DNA from: an uncultured Eubacteriales bacterium
GTDB lineage: Bacteria > Bacillota > Clostridia > Oscillospirales > CAG-272
Assembly: GCA_900549725.1 (NCBI GenBank)
Contig: URPL01000009.1
Span: 1 to 64,000 of the forward strand
Direction: 5' to 3'
Length of the DNA stretch: 64,000 bases
How positions within the stretch are numbered: position 1 is the stretch's first letter; each line of letters begins with the position of its first letter. The notes beneath the pieces were generated by a model. The model did not search any database. It saw only the letters and a program-made list of their open reading frames with translations, and had not been told where the DNA came from. The translations under genes and the position numbers were made by a program. Of the stretch, positions 52,241 through 61,700 are shown piece by piece.

Positions 52241-52666
52241 ATGCGTAAAATTGCAGTTGTTTATTGGAGCGGAACGGGAAACACCGAGGCGATGGCAAAC
52301 GCCGTTGCCGCGGGGGCAAAGGCGGCAGGCGCCGAGGTGACCTTGTGCACCGCCGCAGAGTTTTCCGCCGACCTTTTGGATGCCTTTGATGCCGTTGCCT
52401 TCGGTTGCCCCGCCATGGGCGCCGAGGTTTTGGAGGAGGAAGAGTTCGAGCCGATGTTTTCCGCGTGTAAGGCAAAGCTTTCCGGGAAAAAGATTGCTCT
52501 GTTCGGCTCCTACGGTTGGGGAGACGGCGAGTGGATGCGCACCTGGGAGCAAAGCTGCACCGAGGACGGGGCGGTGTTTGCCGCCGAAAGCGTGATTTGT
52601 AACGACGCGCCCGGTGAAGAAGCGCTGGCATCCTGCCGTGCGCTCGGCGCTGCTCTGTGCGCGTAA
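52241..52666 (+). CDS. Flavodoxin
   Basis: The 141-residue flavodoxin binds FMN: phosphate loop SGTGNTEAMA near residue 10, then GCPAMGAEVLEEEEFEPM and GSYGWGDGEWM loops around the flavin. It replaces ferredoxin when iron is short, fitting control by the upstream DtxR-like box. GGAG SD. Last gene of the three-gene unit. Confidence 0.93.
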   Translation: MRKIAVVYWSGTGNTEAMANAVAAGAKAAGAEVTLCTAAEFSADLLDAFDAVAFGCPAMGAEVLEEEEFEPMFSACKAKLSGKKIALFGSYGWGDGEWMRTWEQSCTEDGAVFAAESVICNDAPGEEALASCRALGAALCA

Positions 52667-52677
52667 AAACAAAAGAG

Positions 52678-52717
52678 AAAACCGTTCCGAGGTTGTTTGC
52701 AGCCGGAACGGTTTTTT
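52678..52717 (+). terminator. Terminator after flavodoxin
   Basis: AAACCGTTCCG pairs with CGGAACGGTTT, followed by TTT; it also lies between the convergent flavodoxin and methyltransferase genes. Confidence 0.85.
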
Positions 52718-52721
52718 GGTT

Positions 52722-53324
52722 TCACTTTTTTTGCAGGATTGCTACGGCGCACGGAATTCTGCCGTCGCAGAAGAGATACTTTGCATCGGGATAGCCCGCC
52801 TTTGTAAAAAAGCGCCGATAAGAGGCCGATGTAAACTGCCGCTTGAAATTTGCGCCTGCCATGCCGACGGCGCGCGAGAGAGAATCGGTTTTTCTCTGCC
52901 TTGCGCGATTGAGATAGGTCGGAAGGATGAGGCGCCCGCCCGGTTTGGCAACGCGTTCAAGCTCGCGCAGCGCCGCATAGGGGTCCTCCAAAAGATGGAT
53001 CACGTTGGCGGCGACAACCGCATCAAATGCACCTGTCGCAAAGGGCAGGCGAAGGATATCCGCCTGCAGAAATTCCGCATTCGGGAAGCTTTTGCATTTT
53101 TGCTCGGCGCGGCGCAGCATTTTTTCTGAGAAATCCGTAGCGATGAGGCATTTGCAGCGCGGCGCGATTGCCTTGGTCAAAAGCCCTGTGCCGCAGGCGC
53201 ATTCCAAAACCGTATCCTCCGGGCGGATCAGCTGTGCTGCCTCGGCGCACAGCGCCCGATTGGTCTTTTTGTTCAGCCCGTCGGCGAAAATGTCGTAAGC
53301 CCAGGCAACTTTATCCCAAAACAT
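52722..53324 (-). CDS. Class I SAM-dependent methyltransferase
   Basis: A 200-residue methyltransferase: motif I VLECACGTGLLT near residue 40, D in IATDFSEKML, motif FDAVVAANVIHLL near 100, and KPGGRLILPTYLN. The target is unknown; similarity to UbiE/COQ5-like enzymes is only at fold level. A DtxR-like box lies about 76 bp upstream within its leader, so it may belong to the iron regulon. Promoter at 53469-53497. Confidence 0.82.
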   Translation of the reverse strand: MFWDKVAWAYDIFADGLNKKTNRALCAEAAQLIRPEDTVLECACGTGLLTKAIAPRCKCLIATDFSEKMLRRAEQKCKSFPNAEFLQADILRLPFATGAFDAVVAANVIHLLEDPYAALRELERVAKPGGRLILPTYLNRARQRKTDSLSRAVGMAGANFKRQFTSASYRRFFTKAGYPDAKYLFCDGRIPCAVAILQKK

Positions 53325-53400
53325 GATTTGTCCCTCCTTCGAAAACAGATTTTCGATTTTTGCTCCGCCCCGCCGTGTGGTGTGACCAAGTTGATTTTCG

Positions 53401-53416
53401 GTTAGTCAAAGCTAAC
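53401..53416. promoter_or_regulatory. DtxR/IdeR-type box 6 in the methyltransferase leader
   Basis: GTTAGTCAAAGCTAAC, extended symmetrically to CGGTTAG...CTAACCG. It lies 46-61 nt downstream of the predicted start of the methyltransferase transcript on the minus strand. Confidence 0.7.
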
Positions 53417-53468
53417 CGCGGAACAACAAAAAAAGCCGCGCGGCATGCGAACTTTTCCTATCGGATAC

Positions 53469-53497
53469 AGTATAGCAGAAATGCTGCCTCTTTGCAA
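53469..53497 (-). promoter_or_regulatory. Promoter of the methyltransferase gene
   Basis: Minus strand TTGCAA (53497-53492), 17-bp spacer, TATACT (53474-53469). The leader from here to 53324 is about 135 nt and includes DtxR-like box 6. Confidence 0.6.
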
Positions 53498-53553
53498 GGC
53501 TTAAATTACGGTTTTTGGCATGGGGCGGAAAACCGACATATCTTGCTTTTTGC

Positions 53554-53582
53554 TTGCGCTTTTTGAGAAACCGTGGTATAAT
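53554..53582 (+). promoter_or_regulatory. Promoter of the YbaK-type gene
   Basis: TTGCGC (53554-53559), 17-bp spacer, TATAAT (53577-53582), 28 bp before the ATG at 53610. Confidence 0.6.
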
Positions 53583-53609
53583 GGCATAATGGAAAAGAGG
53601 CGAATCGGC

Positions 53610-54116
53610 ATGAAAAAAGAAGAAAAAACAAACGCCGTGCGGCAGTTTGAGCAAAAGAAGCTTGCATTTTCGCTGCATTGCTACGGCGGCACCGAGGCAA
53701 TCAGCGGTACGGAGGTGGCGCGCGTGCTTGGACAGGATCCTGCCGATGTTTACAAAACGCTTGTCACAAGCGGCAAAAGCGGCGCGCATTATGTTTTCGT
53801 CGTGCCGGTTGAAAAAGAGTTGGATCTGAAAAAAGCGGCGGCAGCCGTCGGAGAAAAGAATGTTGCAATGCTGCCCGCAAAGGAGCTTTTGCCTTTGACG
53901 GGCTATGTGCACGGCGGCTGCTCACCCGTTGGCATGAAGAAGCTTTTTCGCACAACGCTGGATGAGAGCGCAAAGCAGCGCGCGCATATTTTCTTTTCCG
54001 GCGGGCGCATCGGGCTGCAGATTGAAACGACGCCCGCTGCGCTTGCGCAGCTGATTCCGTTTACCTATGCGGCGCTCTGCCGCGATACCGAGGAGGAAAA
54101 CCATGGCGCAATTTGA
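53610..54116 (+). CDS. Cys-tRNA(Pro)/aminoacyl-tRNA deacylase, YbaK/EbsC family
   Basis: A 168-residue protein of the YbaK editing-domain family that clears mischarged Cys-tRNA(Pro). Motifs: SGTEVARVLGQDPADVYKTLV, HYVFVVPVEKELDLKKAA with the catalytic Lys region, and GYVHGGCSPVGMKK. The start at 53610 matches the family; upstream in-frame codons lack an SD. The gene overlaps the following hydrolase by 14 bp. Confidence 0.92.
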   Translation: MKKEEKTNAVRQFEQKKLAFSLHCYGGTEAISGTEVARVLGQDPADVYKTLVTSGKSGAHYVFVVPVEKELDLKKAAAAVGEKNVAMLPAKELLPLTGYVHGGCSPVGMKKLFRTTLDESAKQRAHIFFSGGRIGLQIETTPAALAQLIPFTYAALCRDTEEENHGAI

Positions 54117-55509
54117 GATCGCATCCGGAATTGACGGCGGCTGCATTCGGCAGCTGTTTTCAGACTGCACGGAGCTTGGCACCGATTTGCACACGTTTTT
54201 GATTGAGCGGGACGGAAAGCTCCTTGTGCGCGCCTCCAAAGCACCGTACGACTGCACGGATATGCGCGAGGTCTATTCCGTAACCAAGAGCTTTACCTCC
54301 GTTGCCGTCGGTATTTTGATTGACGCGGGCAAGCTATCGCTCGATACGCGCCTGTGCGATGTTTTTCCGCAGCAGGTGCCGCAAAATGCGGATCCGCGCG
54401 CTCTTGCCGTGCGCGTGCGGGATTTGCTTTCCATGCAGGGGGGGCAGCCGCAATGCACCATGGCGCAGGTGGAATATGCGGAGCATCCCGTGGCGTGCTT
54501 TCTTGGGCAGCCCTTTGACCGCAAGCCGGGAGAATACTTCGTTTATAATACGGCATGCAGCTGCATGCTCGGTGAAATCGTGCGCGAAATTTCGGGCATG
54601 TCGTTGTTTGATTTTATGGCGCGGCATATTTTTGCGCCGCTAGGCATTCAAAATGTCCGCATGAATACAACGCGCAGCGGCGCTGCGGAGGCGGGCGCGG
54701 GGCTGCAGATCAGCGCGGACGATCTGCTTAAATTCGGCGAGATGCTGCTCGGCGGCGGGCTCTATCGCGGCAAGCGCATCGTTTCGCAAAAATATGTGGA
54801 GGAGGCGACGGCGTTTCATGCCGATACCGCGGGCAGATGGGGCAACGCCGATTCCGCAGCGGGCTATTGCTATCATTTTTGGCGCAACAGCGTCGGCGGG
54901 TATCGCCTGGATGGGTCCGATGGGCAGTTTGTGCTGATGTTCCCGCAGGAAAAAACAATTGTTGTGATTCAGTCGTATTCCACGGATGTGCAGGCGCTGC
55001 TGGACCGCGTATATGCGCTTTTGCCGCAGATTGACCGGGCAAAAGGGCAGGGGCCGATCCCGAGCGAGCCGCTTTTGCCGCACATGCCGCTGCGGCTTTG
55101 CGACGGCTTTTACGCGCTTGACGAGAATCTTTTCGGCTTCACGCAGCTTTGGCTGCATACGGACGATGAGGCGGTGCACCTGACGCTGACAAACGGCAGC
55201 GGCGCGCAAACGCTCTCGGCAGGCCGCGGAAAATTTCTGCAAAGTGCGATCACCGCGCCGTATTATCGCCCGAAGCTGTGCCCGATTTTGCGGCAGGATA
55301 CCGTTGAGCGCACCGTAACGGCGGCATGCTGCGCCGCCGCTGCGGACGGCACGGAGCTTTTTCTGTATCATAAAAGCTGCCCTCACCCGGCGCGCCTTTT
55401 GCTGCAGCAAAGCGGGGATGTAATTTTGATCACAATGCAGTCAAACGGCAGGCACGACCCCGCCGCATGCCGCATCACGGGAAGGTGCGTTCAGAGGTCT
55501 TTTTCTTGA
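54103..55509 (+). CDS. Serine hydrolase with beta-lactamase (class C-like) fold
   Basis: A 468-residue cytoplasmic protein. The SxxK motif is SVTK (59-62) with the nucleophile Ser59. The expected Tyr-x-Asn site reads FVYNT (146-150), so the third residue is Thr rather than Asn. A C-terminal domain of about 140 residues (from residue 320) has no close relative I recognise. GAGGAGG SD inside the upstream gene. The substrate could be a peptide, ester or cell-wall fragment; no signal peptide is present. Confidence 0.82.
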   Translation: MAQFEIASGIDGGCIRQLFSDCTELGTDLHTFLIERDGKLLVRASKAPYDCTDMREVYSVTKSFTSVAVGILIDAGKLSLDTRLCDVFPQQVPQNADPRALAVRVRDLLSMQGGQPQCTMAQVEYAEHPVACFLGQPFDRKPGEYFVYNTACSCMLGEIVREISGMSLFDFMARHIFAPLGIQNVRMNTTRSGAAEAGAGLQISADDLLKFGEMLLGGGLYRGKRIVSQKYVEEATAFHADTAGRWGNADSAAGYCYHFWRNSVGGYRLDGSDGQFVLMFPQEKTIVVIQSYSTDVQALLDRVYALLPQIDRAKGQGPIPSEPLLPHMPLRLCDGFYALDENLFGFTQLWLHTDDEAVHLTLTNGSGAQTLSAGRGKFLQSAITAPYYRPKLCPILRQDTVERTVTAACCAAAADGTELFLYHKSCPHPARLLLQQSGDVILITMQSNGRHDPAACRITGRCVQRSFS

Positions 55510-55534
55510 CAAAATTCTCTGTCCGTGCTACAAT
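55506..55534 (+). promoter_or_regulatory. Promoter of glyQS
   Basis: TTGACA (55506-55511), 17-bp spacer, TACAAT (55529-55534). The leader to the ATG is only about 45 nt, so there is no room for a T-box. Confidence 0.75.
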
Positions 55535-55586
55535 AACTGTGTAATCGCCGCTGCAAACCGGCAGCGGGCAAAAGAGAGGAACAAAC

Positions 55587-56978
55587 ATGAAAAATACGGA
55601 AAAGACGATGGAGAAGCTCGTTGCGCTTTGCAAGGGCAGAGGCTTTGTATACAGCGGCTCCGAGATTTACGGCGGCCTTGCAAACGCATGGGATTACGGT
55701 CCGCTCGGCGTGGAGCTGAAAAACAATGTCAAGCGCATGTGGTGGAAGAAATTTGTGCAGGAATGCCCTTACAATGTCGGGCTGGACAGCGCAATTCTGA
55801 TGAACCCGAAAACCTGGGAAGCCTCCGGGCATCTTGGCGGATTTTCCGACCCGCTGATGGATTGCCGCGTTTGCAAAACGCGCCATCGCGCGGATAAATT
55901 GATTGAGGATTATGCGGCGCAGAACGGCCTTGCGGATAACCCTGCGGGCTGGAGCGACGGGGAAATGATGCAATATATCAAAGAGCATCATATCACCTGC
56001 CCTGCCTGCGGCTCCGGCGATTTTACGGAGATCCGCAAATTCAATCTGATGTTCAAAACCTTTCAGGGGGTGACGGAGGATTCCGCAAATACCCTGTATC
56101 TCCGCCCGGAAACGGCGCAGGGCATTTTCGTCAATTTCAAAAACATTCAGCGTACCACGCGCAAAAAGATCCCGTTCGGTGTCGGTCAGATCGGAAAATC
56201 CTTCCGCAATGAGATCACGCCCGGCAACTTTATTTTCCGCATCCGCGAGTTTGAGCAGATGGAACTGGAATTCTTCTGCAAGCCCGGAACGGATTTGGAA
56301 TGGTTTTCCTATTGGAGAGAATATTGCGCGCAGTTTTTGTATAATCTCGGCATTTCCAAGGAAAATCTCCGCCTGCGCGACCATGACCCGGAGGAGCTCT
56401 GCTTCTATTCCAAGGCGACGACGGATTTTGAATATCTCTTCCCGTTCGGCTGGGGTGAGCTTTGGGGCGTTGCGGACCGTACCGATTACGACCTGACGCA
56501 GCACACCAAATTCTCCGGCACGCCGATGGATTATTTTGACCCGGAGACAAACGAACGCTATACGCCCTATGTGATCGAGCCCTCGCTCGGGGCGGACCGC
56601 GTTACGCTTGCGTTCCTCATCGAGGCATATGATGAAGAGCAGCTGGACGAAAAGGACAGCCGCGTGGTGATGCATTTTCATCCCGCCCTGGCGCCGGTCA
56701 AGGCGGCGGTGCTCCCGCTTTCCAAAAAGCTTTCCGAGAGCGCGGGCGCGGTATATACAGAGCTTGCAAAGCATTTCAATGTCGAGTTTGACGATGCGGG
56801 CTCCATCGGCAAGCGATATCGCAGGCAGGATGAGATCGGCACGCCGTTTTGCATTTGCTATGATTTTGAATCGGAAAATGACCGCTGCGTGACAATTCGG
56901 GACCGCGACACCATGGAACAGATCCGCCTCCCCATTGATCAGCTTGTTTCGTATCTGAACGAAAAAATCGCATTTTAA
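55587..56978 (+). CDS. glyQS: Glycyl-tRNA synthetase (dimeric class II type)
   Basis: The 463-residue enzyme charges tRNA-Gly. Class II motifs: motif 2-like [59 protein letters not shown] and the C-terminal [14 protein letters not shown]. This is the single-chain alpha2-type enzyme, not the alpha/beta form. The SD is GAGAGGA. It stands alone, with a weak terminator after it. Confidence 0.96.
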   Translation: MKNTEKTMEKLVALCKGRGFVYSGSEIYGGLANAWDYGPLGVELKNNVKRMWWKKFVQECPYNVGLDSAILMNPKTWEASGHLGGFSDPLMDCRVCKTRHRADKLIEDYAAQNGLADNPAGWSDGEMMQYIKEHHITCPACGSGDFTEIRKFNLMFKTFQGVTEDSANTLYLRPETAQGIFVNFKNIQRTTRKKIPFGVGQIGKSFRNEITPGNFIFRIREFEQMELEFFCKPGTDLEWFSYWREYCAQFLYNLGISKENLRLRDHDPEELCFYSKATTDFEYLFPFGWGELWGVADRTDYDLTQHTKFSGTPMDYFDPETNERYTPYVIEPSLGADRVTLAFLIEAYDEEQLDEKDSRVVMHFHPALAPVKAAVLPLSKKLSESAGAVYTELAKHFNVEFDDAGSIGKRYRRQDEIGTPFCICYDFESENDRCVTIRDRDTMEQIRLPIDQLVSYLNEKIAF

Positions 56979-56983
56979 GAAAA

Positions 56984-57018
56984 AACGGGGAAGGGGCGTA
57001 TGCTCTTTCCCCCTGTTT
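56984..57018 (+). terminator. Weak hairpin after glyQS
   Basis: AACGGGG pairs with CCCCTGTT (one G-U) across a purine-rich stem; the U-tract is poor (TGTTTGTC). Confidence 0.4.
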
Positions 57019-57037
57019 GTCTTTGAAAGGAAAAGGA

Positions 57038-58621
57038 ATGAAAAAACAGCAACGAAAGTTATGGCTGCATCGTTTTCTGAGTTTGGCGCTTTGCGCGGCG
57101 CTGCTGTGCTCCGTGCTCTGCGCGCTGCCGTTTTCCGCATATGCGGCGGCGCCGGGCTATGCGGTGAGCGATGCTTATGCCGCCTCCGTTTACTATGATC
57201 GGCTGAATGCCGTTGCGCTCGGGTCGGATATGCGGCAGAATATCGTGAATGTCGCGCTTTCACAGGTCGGCTATCATGAGGGGAACAGCATAGCGGATCT
57301 CGGCGGCGGCAATTCATACGGCAATGCCGATTATACGGAATACGGCTATTATTACGGCACGGCGGTGCTCGGAAATCAGCGGGGGTATTTTCTTCCCTGG
57401 TGCGCTTTGTTTGTAACCTGGTGCGCACGTATGGCGGGCATCCCGACCGACATTCTCAATTCCAGCCCCATTGCCTATGCCGGGGCAAGCCGCGGCTTCC
57501 GCGTGCCATGCTATCCCTATACCTCCTATGCAGATGTGCAGCCGGGCGATCTTGTCTTTTTGGAATATAATAACGACGGATACGGGTTTGATCATGTCGG
57601 GCTTGTGTGGAAGGTCGACGATACATATATTTATACGGTGGACGGCAACTATTCGCGCGGGGTTTCCGATAAGGCGCGCTATCGCCGCTCCGACGGGCGT
57701 GATGTCTGGAACAGCAGCGCCTGGATTGCCAATTATGCTGTCCCTGCGTATACCACGGCGACGGTGGGCACCGTGGTTGACCCCGGCGACCCGTACGGTG
57801 GCTTTCCCGAGCCGCAGCGCGAGCTTTTCCGCACCTATCCGGTCATGACCGGCACGGATGTCAGCTGGGTGCAGTATACCTTGAATGAGCTCGGCTATAC
57901 GCTGAGCGTGGACGGGTCCTACGGTGATGCCACGGCGGAAAAGGTGCGCCTGTTTCAAAGTGCGTGCGATCTGCCCGTGAGCGGGGCGGTGGATGTCGCA
58001 ACGCGGGCAAAGATCCGCCAAATGGTGGATACCTATGTTGTAATCCAAACGGAGCCGCCCGCCGGATATTTTTCGGATGTCGCTTATAATGCCTGGTATT
58101 ATGATGCCGTGCAGAATGTGTATGTGCGCGGCTTGTTCAGCGGGACGGGCAGCTATGTGTTTGAGCCGGAGACCGTGATGACACGGGCAATGTTTGTCAG
58201 CGTGCTGCATCGGCTGGAGGGCAGCCCCGCGGCAGAGGCATCCGCTTTCTCGGATGTACCGCGCGGCACCTGGTATACAGCCGCGGTGGATTGGGCAAGC
58301 ACTGTCGGTGTGGTCAGCGGCATGGACGAGACGCATTTTGCGCCAAACGACACGGTCACGCGGGAGCAGATTGCATCGCTTCTGTACCGCTATGCCGTCT
58401 ATAAAGGCTACGACACCGCGGCAAGTGCGGCGCTTGATTTTAAGGACAGCGCAAGCGTTTCCGAATGGGCGGAGCAGCCGCTGCAATGGGCGGTGGGCGC
58501 AGGCTTTATCAGCGGAAGAGGCGGCGGCATTTTAGCCCCGCGGGACGGCGCAAAGCGCGCCGAGGTCTCCTCTATCTTTATGCGCTTTGTCGCAATCTAC
58601 GGCGAAGAGATCGGAGAATAA
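57038..58621 (+). CDS. Secreted CHAP/peptidoglycan-binding/SLH protein
   Basis: A 527-residue exported protein. Signal peptide 1-36 (AYA site). A CHAP amidase/endopeptidase domain (about 65-235) has the catalytic Cys122 in PWCALFVTWCA and His186 in FDHVGLVW. A peptidoglycan-binding repeat follows (about 272-335), then three SLH repeats to the C-terminus (AYNAWYYDAVQNVYVRGL, TWYTAAVDWASTVGVVSG, WAEQPLQWAVGAGFISG) that would anchor it to pyruvylated wall polymer. Typical of surface hydrolases in this group. GGAAAAGGA SD. Confidence 0.93.
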   Translation: MKKQQRKLWLHRFLSLALCAALLCSVLCALPFSAYAAAPGYAVSDAYAASVYYDRLNAVALGSDMRQNIVNVALSQVGYHEGNSIADLGGGNSYGNADYTEYGYYYGTAVLGNQRGYFLPWCALFVTWCARMAGIPTDILNSSPIAYAGASRGFRVPCYPYTSYADVQPGDLVFLEYNNDGYGFDHVGLVWKVDDTYIYTVDGNYSRGVSDKARYRRSDGRDVWNSSAWIANYAVPAYTTATVGTVVDPGDPYGGFPEPQRELFRTYPVMTGTDVSWVQYTLNELGYTLSVDGSYGDATAEKVRLFQSACDLPVSGAVDVATRAKIRQMVDTYVVIQTEPPAGYFSDVAYNAWYYDAVQNVYVRGLFSGTGSYVFEPETVMTRAMFVSVLHRLEGSPAAEASAFSDVPRGTWYTAAVDWASTVGVVSGMDETHFAPNDTVTREQIASLLYRYAVYKGYDTAASAALDFKDSASVSEWAEQPLQWAVGAGFISGRGGGILAPRDGAKRAEVSSIFMRFVAIYGEEIGE

Positions 58622-58626
58622 GCAAT

Positions 58627-58660
58627 GCAGGCCCGCCGTGCCCGGCGGGCTGCTTTTTAT
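58627..58660 (+). terminator. Terminator after the SLH protein
   Basis: GCAGGCCCGCCG pairs with CGGCGGGCTGC around a 4-base loop, then TTTTT. Confidence 0.85.
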
Positions 58661-58692
58661 GTCAAAACAATGTAAAATATATGAATTTTTGA

Positions 58693-58721
58693 TTGACAAA
58701 TAATGAAGTTCCTGGTAAACT
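58693..58721 (+). promoter_or_regulatory. Promoter of the RHS-repeat gene
   Basis: TTGACA (58693-58698), 17-bp spacer, TAAACT (58716-58721). Confidence 0.55.
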
Positions 58722-58773
58722 GAAACGTAGGAAAGCAAGGTGTCACATAAAACGATAAGACGGAGAAAATGAT

Positions 58774-61700
58774 ATGAAACAGCACCGGGGAACTCTTTGG
58801 ATTCGGATACTCAGCACAGCCATGGCAATTCTCATGGCTGTTATTTTTCTGCCGCTTTCCGCCTATGCGGAGGAGTTTTCCGCGCGGGAAAAGGAGACGG
58901 ATACCGCCGCTTTGCCGCGGGAGGACACGGAGCCTGCAGCCAAAGCCGAGCCCGAGGCGGCGGCGACGGTTTTATATGAGCTGACCGGGCAAAGAGAAGA
59001 AAATACCAAAACATTTCGCATGTCGGACGGAACGCAGGTGCTGACGGTTTACCCGGAGGCGGTGCACTATGCCGCAGACGGTGCATGGGAGCCGATCGAC
59101 AACACGCTGTATCTTTCCGACGATGTGTATCAAAACACCGCCGGTGCGGTCGCATATTCGTTTTCCGCGCAGCAGGCGCTGCCGCAGATCAGCGCGGAAT
59201 ATGAGGGATATTCCCTGCGCTTTTGCGCGCTGCCCTCTGCGGCAGACGCAGAGATAACCCCGGCGCAGCCGGGAGAAGAGCTGCAGGAAACAAAGGGGAC
59301 GGAAGAGGGGAAAAAAGCCGATGCCCTGCCGCCTGAGGCTTCCTCTGCGGAGGCTGCCTTGGATACCGCCGCGCCCGAAGAGAGCGCCGCGGAGCCGCAG
59401 CCAACCTCTGCCGCGCAAGCCCCTGCACAAGCCGAAAGCGCCGAAACCAAAGCGGAGCAAGCGCAAACGGAAGCTGCCGCGGAGGATACGGCGCCCGATG
59501 TCTCCGCCCCCGATGCCGCACAGCAAAGTCCTGAGGCAGCGCCCGAAAGCGATGCGGAGAAAACAACGCTTTCTGCCGAGGAGCAAAGAGAGCAGGCGCT
59601 GCTTTCGGAGCGCCTGTCCGTTCCCTGCGAAATCGCGGTGCAAAACCCCTCTCTTTCCCTTTCCGAGGAGGCTTTGGAGGGTATGAGCGCGCAGGATGCT
59701 GCCAAGGTTGCGCTGCAGGGCGCTACGATGGACTATATCGCACAAAGCGGCGCTTTGGAATATCGTTATACTCTGCATGGGAATACGCTGAAGGAAAGCA
59801 TTGTGCTTCCCGCCTTTTCCGAGCGGCAGAGCTATGCCTTTTCGCTCTTTGCAAAGGGGTTGCGCGCCGTTTTGTCCGAGGAGGGGACAGTCTGCTTTTT
59901 CAATGAGGCGGAGGAAAAGCTTTTTGAGATTCCCGCACCGTATCTTTTGGATGCTGGCGGACAAAGAAGCGATGCCGCTTCCTATACGCTGGAGCAAACC
60001 GAAGAGGACGCCTATACCCTGACCGTGCATATCGACACCGCATGGCTTGCCATGGAGGAGCGCGCCTATCCCGTTGTGATCGACCCGACGCTGTATCTGA
60101 CCGCAACCGCTGCCTCCGCGTCGCAAATCGAAACCGTATCTTATAACCGTGAAACAGAGGAAAAACGCATAAATACCGACTCAATTTTGGTGGGCGCTTG
60201 CGGAAACGGGGAATACATCTCAAGGGTTGCATTTATAGAGCCGAAAGCTTTGCCTGCCGGCGCCCGCATTGTGAATGCAAAGCTGATTTTGCAGCCGATT
60301 GCAGAATATGCCGCTGCCTCTTATCCGGAAATATATATTTGTGTTGCAGATGCGGCAAGCGATAAAACCGAATGGCCGAACAGTTACCTGGGAGAAGATG
60401 CGCTTGATTATCAGCAGATATCGCTTCCGAGGCAAAGCAATCTTTCTCTGGATTGTACCCCTGCGGCACAGGCATGGTCCTATGGGAGCGCCGACAGAAT
60501 CTCTCTCAGAGTATATGCAATTACAGCCCCCGGCGGAGGTCCGTTGGCTAAAAATGAAAATGCCTTCCAAAGCTTCGGCGGCTCTGCGGATTCCTGGCAT
60601 GCGCCCGTGCTGCAGCTCAGCTTCCGCAGCACGCTCGGTCTTGAGGATTACTATACCTATTATTCCGAAGAGGTCGGGCGCGCGGGAACAATGCATATCA
60701 ATGATTATTCCGGTGCGCTTACCGTGGTCCGTCCGCTTGCCGAAAGCGCGGATTATTCGCTTTGCTATGTCTATTGCACCGATACTCCGCTTGAAGAAAA
60801 AACATTCGGCGCGACTGCCAACTGGCGCGGCTGGAAGCTGAATGCGCAGGAATGCATCACCGAAGAAAATTCTTATCTTGATGATAACGGCAAAGTGATC
60901 CCCTATTTTCTCTATTCGGATGCAGACGGAACGGCACACTACTTTAAAAAATACAATGCTGACATTTATCGCGATGAAGACGGGCTCGGGCTGTTTTTGG
61001 CGTCGGACGGCGCCGGCAACTATCTTATGCAGGACCTGCAGGGGAACACAAAGCTTTTTTGCGGCGGTATTCTGACGAAGATCACCGATACCAATTCCAA
61101 TGTCACCGCGTTTTGCTATAACGGAAACAGCTATGCCTCCGGCTCGGGCGCATGGTACCCCTCCGGAAAGGAGCCGAAGCTGACCTCCGTTGTGCAGCAC
61201 AACAACGGCAAAACGCCGTATACCGTAGCGACCCTCGGCTATGACGGCGACCGCCTGTATACCGTGACCGACCGAAACGGCTTCGAGCGTGTATTGGTCC
61301 ATGAAACCAGCACGGACCAGTATGTCATTGTTGACCCGGACGGAAACGGCAGCCGCTATCGGTATACCGGGAACGGCAAGGTTTGGAGTCTCTATGATAC
61401 AGACAGCGGGCTTGGGCGAAAACTGGTCTATCAGGGAGACACCTACTATCCGTGCGAGGTTGATACCTTTTTTGTCAGCTATGAAACAATGCAGTCCCGC
61501 GTGTTTTTCAATCGGGAAAAGGTGAATATCACATTGATTCGGGACAGCGGAAAAAATCTTGTGCCGCAGGATGCCGATGATATCACGCAAACCATGCTCT
61601 TTGACAATTACGGCAGAACGGTTTCCGTTTCTGCAAGCGATGCAAACGGCATTCTGCTCGGCGCAAGCGGCGCAAGCTATCAGAAAAACAGCGGCACCTC

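Noticed and set aside
55535..55586. T-box before glyQS
   Set aside because: The leader is only about 45 nt, too short for a T-box with specifier and antiterminator.
55491..57428. Long minus-strand open frame opposite glyQS
   Set aside because: The product is compositionally biased and lacks a start signal; glyQS on the plus strand has all class II synthetase motifs.
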